Below, piece by piece: positions 7,133 to 14,880 of a DNA stretch of 64,000 nt. The position numbers and the translations under genes are program-made. The first letter of the stretch is position 1. Each line of letters opens with the position of its first letter. The notes beneath the pieces were generated by a model. The model did not search any database, had not been told where the DNA came from, and was given only the letters and a program-made list of their open reading frames with translations. The stretch is from Prevotella sp. 885 (lineage in GTDB: Bacteria; Bacteroidota; Bacteroidia; Bacteroidales; Bacteroidaceae): positions 1 through 64,000 of the forward strand of contig NZ_NOVE01000009.1 in the NCBI RefSeq assembly GCF_002265625.1. Reading direction: 5' to 3'.

Positions 7133-7847
7133 CGGCTACAAGATTGTTTATGTCAAGAATATGGAGTTCGATGGCTTTCACCACCAGACGTGTGGCGTTT
7201 ATTCCGGCTCCGCCGTTGCCAAGCGGAAAGAGTTTCTGCACCAGCTCGTTCTGTCTCTTTTCGAGGCTCTTGACGCCAAATGGCATAGCACGCAGGTTGG
7301 ATATCTGTTCCTTGGTATAGCCTAAAGCCAAGTGGCGCAGGAAGCGTTCGTCATACTCGTCGATTTCGTACTTCACCATCGATTCCTGATGGAGCGTCTG
7401 GGCTTCGATGGTCAGTCTGAAGCATTCCACGATACGGTCAAGAATGGGCTTGTTGAAGACCAGCTTGTCGCCTTCCATCGTGTTGATGACGTCGTCACGC
7501 GTAAGGAGTTCGCCACTCTTGAGGATAATGCCGTTACATCCTGCATCGAGAGCGTCCACCCAAAGACGTTCGTTGAGAATCTCGCCCGTAAAAATCAACA
7601 CTTTCACCTCTTTATGATTAGTCTTCAGCTTACGGCAGATCTCAATACCGACGGTTGTTGAGCCGCCGAGTCCAAGGTCGAGCAATACGAGGTCGGGTTG
7701 CTGCTTGGCGAATACTTCCCAAAATGCAAGTTCCGAATCTGCCGTTCCTATAACCTCAGCTTCCGGCACCTCTGTTCTGAGAATGCCCTCGGTTCCACGG
7801 AGTTCCAAGGGTACGTCTTCTACTATGATAATTGTGAATTTTTCCAT
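7122..7847 (-). CDS. Response regulator with REC-like domain and degenerate LuxR-type C-terminus
   Basis: 241 residues. The receiver domain (about 1-125) retains the acidic pair in IIVEDVP, the phosphoacceptor Asp in PDLVLLDLGLGG (near 57), Thr in VLIFTGE and Lys in IILKSGE, so it should be phosphorylatable. A linker follows, then FLRHLALGYTKEQISNLR and KSLEKRQNELVQKLFP near 175-210, which resemble a LuxR/GerE helix-turn-helix with diverged residues. The start overlaps the end of the large sensor gene by 25 bp and the end overlaps the next gene. It resembles the DUF5932-type regulators paired with DUF5112/DUF5113 kinases in Bacteroidales (recalled, not searched). Confidence 0.82.
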   Translation of the reverse strand: MEKFTIIIVEDVPLELRGTEGILRTEVPEAEVIGTADSELAFWEVFAKQQPDLVLLDLGLGGSTTVGIEICRKLKTNHKEVKVLIFTGEILNERLWVDALDAGCNGIILKSGELLTRDDVINTMEGDKLVFNKPILDRIVECFRLTIEAQTLHQESMVKYEIDEYDERFLRHLALGYTKEQISNLRAMPFGVKSLEKRQNELVQKLFPLGNGGAGINATRLVVKAIELHILDINNLVADDD

Positions 7848-10800
7848 GTTTCTTTAGTTGTCTTTATTTTTATTATTGTTTGGTCCTTATTATCTACGGA
7901 TGCCGATATTCCGCAAGCCCGTGCTCCCGTTATCTCGCCTATGTCGCGCATTATCTGGCAACATACCAGAAAATCGACGTCCGTTGTCAAAGGCGAGAAC
8001 AGATTCTTGGCCTGTTCTGACGTCAGCCTTAGGGCGTTCATGGCAAGCGAGATGACGACGTAACCGTTTTCTGCCTGGTTGATTTCAACACTTGGTTTGT
8101 TTCCGCCATTCTTGCGTTTAAGAAGAGTTGTCAGATAACGCATCAGTTCTGGCGTACGCAAAAATCCTCCGACATCGCCAAGAGTGGAGACAGCCTGCTT
8201 GAGGAGCGAAGAATAGATGAGTTCGTAATACTCCACAAGTTCTGCTGTAAAACGTACTTCCCCTCCCCTATCCAGCATCTGCTTCAGTCGTGAGGGATAA
8301 TACATGGTTTCGTGCTTGAGGGAGGACAGACAGTTGTCAAGGACATTATTGGCTACGTATAGCCTGTCACGATCTGTAATAGCTCGCCGGAGGTTGTCCT
8401 TCTTTATTTCCTCTTCTTCGTTAAGATCTTCTTTGGCTTTCTCATATTTCTTTGCCGTAAGGATAATCTCGTTCACTATACCTGAAATTTCGTCAGGCAC
8501 TTTGTCGAGTCGTAGCTTGTTATTTTCGTTTCGCCATAACGCCTCCATATTCTTTATGAACAACGATACGTCCATATCTGTCATTTTCAGCAATTCCTCC
8601 GTCTGACCTATCTTGTCCGTCCAGAAATGATAAGAAAGTCTATGACGATAATATAATGGGTAGTAAACCGGGAATATCATCAAGAGCACTATTATCAGAA
8701 CAGCCATAGCCACATTTCGGTTGCTTTCCGACTCCTGCATGGCGCTTACGTAAGAAGGCAAGGTGGCGTCAGCACTCAGAAAGCGGAACATCTGCGTGTA
8801 TATGCTGTTGTTGTACGAATAGAGCGACCATTTATGTAGCGCCAGGGCGGCGACGGCTGTCTCGTTACGCACATCCAGAATGATGTTATAGTCTACTTTC
8901 ACTCCGTTCTGCAACCATTCAAGTTCGGCTGCAACGGAAGGATAGTCTCCGAACAGCTTCATCATTTTGGCTTTCTTCCCCGCTCTTTCGTCGTCAGCCA
9001 TCAGCAAGAGTCTTTGTTCGTTTATGCAGTTTAGGCAACTGTCGGCGAAGATCAGGGTTTTATAGTAATTGCCTCTAATGTTCGAGTAGTAAGCGCTATC
9101 GGCAAATGCAGCAGCCTTACGTGCATAATAAGACTGTTGTGCAGTAGCTTTTCCTGCAGCATTATGCTGCTGTTCTGCCATGGCGCCCTGCAATCCTGCG
9201 GCAAGGATTATCAGAATGGCAAGCGTCCGTCTTATACCCTTGGGAAGACGGAAGAAGAAGCGGCTTCCCTTACCAGGTTCACTCTCTACTCCTATTGTGC
9301 AGACGTTGAAAAGACTGCTTAGCTTGCGGTATTTCTCTATGATGCCTTTACAGTTGATCAGTCCGAATCCATGTCCGCCGCTCTTGCTTTCCTGTATGAC
9401 ATTATGGTTGAATATCTGTTGGGTCTGTTCTTTGGTCATACCCTTTCCGTTATCTGTAACCGAAACTTCAATCGAATCGTCCAACACACATGCTTCCAGT
9501 ACTATACGTCCTCCCGAAGGAGTGAACTTACGAGCGTTGTCAGTTATGGTATTTATCATGAATAATGTCATAGTTCGGTCAGCCTTTACCACGACGTCTG
9601 TAGGTTTTATGTCGAGCGTAATGCCTCGCATACGATATTCCATGGCAGACTTTGCCAGTACAGCAAACAGTTCTTCCATGCAGAAACTCTCTATATGCAT
9701 CATGAAGTCGCCTTTACTGAGCTTTATCCAGTCTGTCAGTCGTCCGTTATACAACTCGATAGTATTAAGGCATAGCTGCACATATTCGGTTTCTTCCTTC
9801 ACCTCTGACGGAGCCTCCACCTTGTACGCCATCTTCTCCACTTCGCGTTTCATGCGATTTATAAGAGGCATGACGCTGGAAGCGAAAAACACCTTTGCAC
9901 GTTGCTCGATGTTTCGCCTTCTGTAGTTATCAAGCTGGCATTCTGCAGCCCCAGTCTCCTCTTCGGTTTCCACGATTCGGTCACGGAGCGATTCGGTCAG
10001 CTCTTCCTTTTTCTTTACCCATTCCTCCTTTAGCTCCTCAATCTCTTCTAACGGAAACGACGGACGATTCTTGCGACGCTTCAGGACTATATAGACCAGC
10101 AAGCTTGCGAGCAAAAGGATGGCTATGATGGCTGTGCCTATCATTATGTCGAGTTCTTTTAGCGACGAGTCGAGCTGTTCGGCACGTGCCTCAAGCATGC
10201 GGTCCTGCCTCGTACGTTCCTGAATGTCAAGATAGAGATTGCGGTTATAGTCGCTTTGTCTCTTGTCGTCGATGGCAGAATATACAATAGAGAGCTGTTC
10301 GCGTATGGACGCCACAAGGTCAGGAGCTGCGTTTATGGCTGTGTCCTGACTGAGAGCATTGTTAAGGCAAATCAGGGAGGAAGGATAGTCGCCTATCGAG
10401 CTGTAAGCCTCGGAAAGCGTACGCCAGGCTCCAGCTGCCTGATACGTGTCGCCATAGCGCGCAAAGAGCACCAAGGCACGTTGTGCGAGGTTTCCGGCAA
10501 GGAGGCTGTCAGGCATATCGTCTACGTTTATATATTCAAACTCAGGATAGTTGGCTTTTATCAAGTTCTTTCTTGAAGCTGGATTTTGTATGTGCTCGCT
10601 AATAGCCTGAAGAGAGTTTGCTTCCCAGAAGTAGAATCTGTATTGTCTTGAAAGAACATAGCATCTGATAAGGTAGTCGAACTCATCCTGCTCTAATTGC
10701 GCTTTGGACGATGCCTTGAGAATGCCTCCTGCTCCAACATTATATAGATAGGACAGCATTTGAGCCGTGTCTTTCACAATTTCCCCATTAGGGTCGATGG

Positions 10801-11365
10801 CATTCAGACATTCAGCCGATTTCTCGTATTGTCCCACATAGTAAAGGTAAGATGACAACACGATGTCATATTCTGTACGTGCATAAACCATACGTGCTTT
10901 CTGACGCTCGTCCAGGAGTTGCTTGTCTTCCTCTATACGGCGCATATACAGTAGGGCACGTTGGTTGTGATGATAAAAATTCTTGTTTTCAGACTGTCGC
11001 TGGCACAAGCGCATAAGCTGCACCTTTGCCACAAGCAGCTCAATAGTATTGTCTGTTGTGCTTGCCACCTGATTGAGCAGGTCATACGCCTTGTCATAAT
11101 CCATCTTTGCGATGCTGACAAAAGCCAGATTGTTAAGCGCTTCCGCCTTTCCGTCATCATAACCGATATTTTCAGCCAATATCAAAGCCCTTTGTGCATA
11201 ACGCTTCGTGGTTTCGAGCGAACGATAATGGTTTTGGTATGACACGTCATTATAGTGGTCAATACGCATAACACTCTCCTTATTGTCGCACGAAAGGCAT
11301 GCCAATACCACAAACAGCATTGGCAGCACAATGACGGATATATGTGAGAAAAGCTTATATTTCAT
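7823..11365 (-). CDS. TPR-containing hybrid membrane sensor with histidine-kinase-like ATPase (DUF5112/DUF5113 type)
   Basis: A protein of about 1180 residues. The start is set at 11365 (MKYKLF) because the alternative ATG at 11392 overlaps the -7 promoter box. It begins with a lipoprotein signal (LACLSC, Cys near 26) and a periplasmic helical region with TPR-like repeats to about 400. A membrane helix lies at about 405-427, then a coiled coil, then a HATPase domain with N box NTITDNARKF (about 602), G1 DNGKGM (about 637) and G2 GHGFGL (about 660). A second signal-peptide-like helix (AILIILAAGLQGAMAEQ, about 715-731) starts a second extracytoplasmic module, followed by a third helix (about 885-905) and a cytoplasmic tail. 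The usual H-E/D phosphoacceptor box before the ATPase is not evident. Confidence 0.85.
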   Translation of the reverse strand: MKYKLFSHISVIVLPMLFVVLACLSCDNKESVMRIDHYNDVSYQNHYRSLETTKRYAQRALILAENIGYDDGKAEALNNLAFVSIAKMDYDKAYDLLNQVASTTDNTIELLVAKVQLMRLCQRQSENKNFYHHNQRALLYMRRIEEDKQLLDERQKARMVYARTEYDIVLSSYLYYVGQYEKSAECLNAIDPNGEIVKDTAQMLSYLYNVGAGGILKASSKAQLEQDEFDYLIRCYVLSRQYRFYFWEANSLQAISEHIQNPASRKNLIKANYPEFEYINVDDMPDSLLAGNLAQRALVLFARYGDTYQAAGAWRTLSEAYSSIGDYPSSLICLNNALSQDTAINAAPDLVASIREQLSIVYSAIDDKRQSDYNRNLYLDIQERTRQDRMLEARAEQLDSSLKELDIMIGTAIIAILLLASLLVYIVLKRRKNRPSFPLEEIEELKEEWVKKKEELTESLRDRIVETEEETGAAECQLDNYRRRNIEQRAKVFFASSVMPLINRMKREVEKMAYKVEAPSEVKEETEYVQLCLNTIELYNGRLTDWIKLSKGDFMMHIESFCMEELFAVLAKSAMEYRMRGITLDIKPTDVVVKADRTMTLFMINTITDNARKFTPSGGRIVLEACVLDDSIEVSVTDNGKGMTKEQTQQIFNHNVIQESKSGGHGFGLINCKGIIEKYRKLSSLFNVCTIGVESEPGKGSRFFFRLPKGIRRTLAILIILAAGLQGAMAEQQHNAAGKATAQQSYYARKAAAFADSAYYSNIRGNYYKTLIFADSCLNCINEQRLLLMADDERAGKKAKMMKLFGDYPSVAAELEWLQNGVKVDYNIILDVRNETAVAALALHKWSLYSYNNSIYTQMFRFLSADATLPSYVSAMQESESNRNVAMAVLIIVLLMIFPVYYPLYYRHRLSYHFWTDKIGQTEELLKMTDMDVSLFIKNMEALWRNENNKLRLDKVPDEISGIVNEIILTAKKYEKAKEDLNEEEEIKKDNLRRAITDRDRLYVANNVLDNCLSSLKHETMYYPSRLKQMLDRGGEVRFTAELVEYYELIYSSLLKQAVSTLGDVGGFLRTPELMRYLTTLLKRKNGGNKPSVEINQAENGYVVISLAMNALRLTSEQAKNLFSPLTTDVDFLVCCQIMRDIGEITGARACGISASVDNKDQTIIKIKTTKETWKNSQLS

Positions 11366-11389
11366 GTTAATAATCAGACCTATGTGCTG

Positions 11390-11397
11390 CAAAGATA
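11390..11397 (-). promoter_or_regulatory. -7 element of the sensor-kinase operon
   Basis: TATCTTTG on the minus strand, 25 bp before the ATG at 11365. Transcription would begin near 11383, downstream of the ATG at 11392, which excludes that codon as start. No clear -33 TTTG is present. Confidence 0.6.
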
Positions 11398-11459
11398 CGT
11401 AATATAATCAGAAAAAGGATGAGATTATAAAGCTAAAAGCACAATATCAAACAATTTAT

Positions 11460-11502
11460 TTGTGTGTTTTTACACAATTTACACTTTTTGTTGTAACTTT
11501 GC
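11460..11502 (+). promoter_or_regulatory. Promoter and possible operator of the LacI-type regulator
   Basis: TAACTTTGC at 11494-11502 matches the -7 consensus, 38 bp before the ATG. Upstream, TTGTGT (11460-11465) and ACACAA (11472-11477) form an inverted repeat around 6 nt, suited to an autoregulatory operator. A similar TTGTG/CACAA pair occurs before nhaC at 12646-12658. Confidence 0.5.
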
Positions 11503-11539
11503 ACAAACAAAGCTGTACAATAACTACTCGATAAACAAA

Positions 11540-12601
11540 ATGGAAAAGATCAGAATTAAGGATATTGCGCAACGCGCCGGAGTATCTGTAGGAACGGTTG
11601 ACCGTGTGCTTCACGACAGACCGAACGTTTCGAAACCTGCTCGTGAGAAGGTGGAGGCTGCTCTAAAGGAAATGAACTACCAGCCCAATGTGTATGCAAG
11701 TGCTTTGGCATATAACAAGTCATACATTTTCAATGTTGTGCTTCCGCAGCACGAGTCGGAAGCATATTGGGAGGAAATCGAACAGGGCGTGAAAAAAGCC
11801 ATGGAGGTAAGACGCGACTTCCATATAGACGTGGAATTCTATTATTACGAGCGCTTCAACAAGGAAGCATTCGTAGACTGTTACACCAAATGCCTCGACT
11901 CAAATCCCAACGGCGTCGTGATCGTCCCAAATGAAATAGAAATTACGCGCGACTTTACCGACCAGTTGCACGCACGTCAGATACCCTTCGTTTTTCTCGA
12001 CTCTTACATGCCTGACCTCAAGCCCTTGTCGTTCTTCGGTCAGGACTCGTTCTGTAGTGGTTATTTTGCAGCAAAGATGCTCATGCTGATCGCATCCAAC
12101 GAAACCGAGATTATGCTTCTCAAGCAGATGAAGGACGGACATGTGACCAGCAAGCAGCAGGTAAACCGTGAGGTGGGATTCCGCCATTACATGGTAGATC
12201 ATTTCCCTAACATAAAGATTACGGAACTTTGTGTACCTTTCAAAGGCACACGTGCCGAATATGACGCTATTCTGAAAGAATTCTTCGACACACATCACAA
12301 TATCCATCATTGCATCACCCTAAACTCAAAAGCCCATATCGTTGGAGACTATCTCTTGCGAAACAACCGTCGCGACATTCAGATAATGGGATATGACATG
12401 GTGGCAAAGAATGCCGAATGTCTGCGACAGGGCAGCATCTCCTTCCTCATAGCGCAGCATGGCTATCAGCAAGGCTACAGCTGCATAGACACCCTCTTCA
12501 AAGCCATCGTCTTGCGCAAGAAAGTGCAGCTGGTCAACTACATGCCCATCGAGCTTCTCACAAAGGAGAACGTGGATTTCTACAGACGCACGCAGCTCTA
12601 A
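11540..12601 (+). CDS. LacI-family transcriptional regulator with periplasmic-binding-like domain
   Basis: 353 residues from the ATG at 11540; upstream in-frame codons from 11462 would extend into the promoter. The N-terminal LacI helix-turn-helix reads IKDIAQRAGVSVGTVDRVLH (4-23) with the hinge helix region after NVSKPAREKV. The rest is a periplasmic-binding-protein fold (about 60-350) that senses a small ligand, usually a sugar. It faces away from the sensor operon and is followed by nhaC on the same strand. The ligand cannot be read from the sequence, and pairing with an antiporter is unusual. Confidence 0.92.
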   Translation: MEKIRIKDIAQRAGVSVGTVDRVLHDRPNVSKPAREKVEAALKEMNYQPNVYASALAYNKSYIFNVVLPQHESEAYWEEIEQGVKKAMEVRRDFHIDVEFYYYERFNKEAFVDCYTKCLDSNPNGVVIVPNEIEITRDFTDQLHARQIPFVFLDSYMPDLKPLSFFGQDSFCSGYFAAKMLMLIASNETEIMLLKQMKDGHVTSKQQVNREVGFRHYMVDHFPNIKITELCVPFKGTRAEYDAILKEFFDTHHNIHHCITLNSKAHIVGDYLLRNNRRDIQIMGYDMVAKNAECLRQGSISFLIAQHGYQQGYSCIDTLFKAIVLRKKVQLVNYMPIELLTKENVDFYRRTQL

Positions 12602-12646
12602 ACCGAGCTGACATAACACATATACAGCCGTGCCAAACATCTTAAT

Positions 12647-12696
12647 TGTGTGTCACAATTTGAAGCGATTCAGATTCTGTGGCACACATTTTATTT
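12647..12696 (+). terminator. Terminator after the LacI-type regulator
   Basis: TGTGTGTCACA (12647-12657) pairs with TGTGGCACACA (12678-12688) with one G-U pair. An inner stem ATTTGAA/TTCAGAT (12658-12664 with 12669-12675) extends it to about 18 bp with a small bulge, followed by TTTTATTT. It sits just 22 bp before nhaC, so nhaC may have conditional readthrough. Confidence 0.75.
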
Positions 12697-12709
12697 ATTA
12701 TAATAAAAA

Positions 12710-13990
12710 ATGAACAACAGAAAAGGACTATTTGCCCTCAGCCCCTTATTCGTTTTTATAGCGATTTATCTTCTGACGTCAATCATAAAGGCAGACTTCT
12801 ATGCCATTCCCATAAGCGTGGCATTCATGGTATCCTGCATATATGCTGTCTGCATCTGCAAGGCCAAGAACCTGAGCGCCAGAATAAACGTTTTCAGCAA
12901 AGGCGCCAGCAGCGAGAACATCATGCTGATGATATGGATATTTGTCTTGGCTGGAGCTTTCGCCAATACAGCAAAGACCATCGGTTCGGTAGACGCTACC
13001 GTAAATCTTATGTTGTCCGTCCTGCCTAACAACATGTTGTTGCCGGGCCTTTTTCTTGCAACATGCTTCATAAGCCTGTCCATCGGCACGAGTGTGGGCA
13101 CGATTGTTGCTCTTGTGCCAATAGCGGCAGGACTGGCACAATCCTTAGGGGTCAGCACGGCACTCATGACTGCCATCGTGGTGGGAGGAGCCTTCTTCGG
13201 AGACAACCTCTCATTCATCTCTGACACCACCATAGCCGCCACAAGCTCTCAGGGATGCAGCATGAAGGACAAGTTCAGAGTGAACTTCTACATCACGCTT
13301 CCTGCAGCAGTCGTCATCCTTGCCATCTACACGTTCATGGGAATGGATATGCACACAAGCACATCCTCATACGATGTCAATATATGGAAGGTCATACCAT
13401 ACATAGCCGTTCTGCTGACAGCCATAATGGGACTGAATGTTTCGATAGTCTTGGTTATAGGCATCATTATGACTTTGGCTGTTGGTCTTGGCACAGGCGC
13501 AGCCGGACTCTTCCCTCTGCTTCACGCCATGGGAGACGGCATTACATCCATGGGCGAGCTGATTATCGTCACGATGCTTGCAGGAGGCATGTTTGAGGTG
13601 GTACGTCGTAATGGCGGCATCGAATACATCATAGAGAAGATTTCGTCACGGATAAGCGGCAAGCGAGGAGCAGAAAGCGTGATAGCCTTGCTCGTTGCTA
13701 TCGTGGATGTCTGCACAGCCAACAATACCGTGGCCATCATTTCCGTCGGCAACATTGCCAAACGGATAAGCCAGAAATATGGCATCGACAACCGACGTGC
13801 CGCCAGCATTCTCGACACCAGTTCATGTTGCGTGCAGGCCATCATCCCCTACGGCGCCCAGATGCTTATGGCGTCAGGTCTGTCCCAGCTTGCTCCAATG
13901 GAGATCATCCCCTATCTCTATTACCCAATGGCACTCATCGTATGCGTGGCGCTATCAATAGTGGTTAGGTATCCGAAGAAATATGCATAG
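12710..13990 (+). CDS. nhaC: NhaC-family Na+/H+ antiporter
   Basis: A 426-residue inner-membrane protein with about 11-12 hydrophobic segments. Family-like features are ATCFISLSIGTSVGTIVALVP near 118-138, VVGGAFFGDNLSFISDTTIA near 161-180 (FGDNLS and SDTT are hallmarks of NhaC-type carriers) and DVCTANNTVAIISVGNIAK late in the protein. It probably exchanges Na+ for H+ in pH and sodium homeostasis, though some members carry organic acids. It follows the LacI-type regulator and is followed 43 bp later by an unknown gene. Confidence 0.9.
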   Translation: MNNRKGLFALSPLFVFIAIYLLTSIIKADFYAIPISVAFMVSCIYAVCICKAKNLSARINVFSKGASSENIMLMIWIFVLAGAFANTAKTIGSVDATVNLMLSVLPNNMLLPGLFLATCFISLSIGTSVGTIVALVPIAAGLAQSLGVSTALMTAIVVGGAFFGDNLSFISDTTIAATSSQGCSMKDKFRVNFYITLPAAVVILAIYTFMGMDMHTSTSSYDVNIWKVIPYIAVLLTAIMGLNVSIVLVIGIIMTLAVGLGTGAAGLFPLLHAMGDGITSMGELIIVTMLAGGMFEVVRRNGGIEYIIEKISSRISGKRGAESVIALLVAIVDVCTANNTVAIISVGNIAKRISQKYGIDNRRAASILDTSSCCVQAIIPYGAQMLMASGLSQLAPMEIIPYLYYPMALIVCVALSIVVRYPKKYA

Positions 13991-14033
13991 CCCCTAATTA
14001 TCATTACAAGTAATCTTACACATTATAAATATA

Positions 14034-14798
14034 ATGGCAAATATGGACATTATCAAGCGCAATTTCCTCAATCTGCTCCGAAACGGAGCTTTCGGCGAGC
14101 AACTGCCCATTGAAGCTATGTCAGACTTCAAGTGGAAAGTTCTCCTTAGCGTGGCAAAGATACACCTGGTGGACAACTGGGTGGGCGACAGCCTTGACAA
14201 AGGCTTGACCGTGTCCGGACAATCCATTCCTGACGCAGGAGCCTCACACCTGAGCAACGCTTGGCTCAACCGTAAGCTGATGAGCATCCGTGAGAACGAG
14301 CCTCTCTCGGAGGACGCATCTATAGAGACGCTCAATATGCTCGACATCATCGTACAGGCCACACAGTCCATAATAACCTACGGATTTTCGTTGGGATACA
14401 TCATAAAAATCGGGCAATACATACGGCAGGACGGTCACAAGATTGACTACATAAAGCTGACCAAATGGTTGCACGATCTGCACATCTTCCGAATGGCACA
14501 ACTCGAGGCTTCCATTCTTGTAGATTCGCTTGGCTTCGAGGCTGACGAAATACAATATATGGAATATATGGACAAGTCGGCACACACGCTTGTCACTTAC
14601 TCCATTGACCATCCTTTGCGCATCAAGGCTGACGAATGGCATGTCAGACAGCTCTCCAACGGTATGATTGAGAACAATAACAAGGTGATGCTCCAAACCA
14701 TTCGCAACTGCCACCGATACATGCAGTACGCTCCCATGGAAGCCGTCAGCACGCTATGTGTGAGATTCGTTGCCAGTCTCTCTAATTTGGCAGAATAA
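14034..14798 (+). CDS. Conserved hypothetical protein, unknown function
   Basis: 254 residues from the first ATG; an ATG at 14043 (MDIIKR) is an alternative. It has no signal peptide and no membrane segment and looks mainly helical. The opening (NFLNLLRNGAFGEQLPIEAM ... DFKWKVLLSVAKIH) loosely recalls the N-terminus of uncharacterised nucleotidyltransferases (PF14907). However, the GG/S-x(n)-D-x-D catalytic motif is absent, so a transferase activity is not supported. It is close behind nhaC, possibly cotranscribed. A short hairpin (ATACCTA/TAGGTAT) follows at about 14809-14827. Confidence 0.65.
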   Translation: MANMDIIKRNFLNLLRNGAFGEQLPIEAMSDFKWKVLLSVAKIHLVDNWVGDSLDKGLTVSGQSIPDAGASHLSNAWLNRKLMSIRENEPLSEDASIETLNMLDIIVQATQSIITYGFSLGYIIKIGQYIRQDGHKIDYIKLTKWLHDLHIFRMAQLEASILVDSLGFEADEIQYMEYMDKSAHTLVTYSIDHPLRIKADEWHVRQLSNGMIENNNKVMLQTIRNCHRYMQYAPMEAVSTLCVRFVASLSNLAE

Positions 14799-14824
14799 CA
14801 TACCTCGATACCTACTATTAGGTA

Positions 14825-14855
14825 TTGTCGAAAAACATAAATTGCAGTAACTTTG
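14825..14855 (+). promoter_or_regulatory. Promoter of feoAB
   Basis: TTG (14825-14827), 20 bp, then TAACTTTG (14848-14855) fits the Bacteroidetes promoter. The feoB ATG is 25 bp downstream. No convincing Fur box could be made out by eye. Confidence 0.65.
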
Positions 14856-14880
14856 CAAGAATAATTTTTATTAAAGACAC

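Noticed and set aside
9180-9926. Plus-strand ORF (248 codons) inside the sensor kinase
   Set aside because: Opposite to the ATPase domain; low-complexity product with no support.
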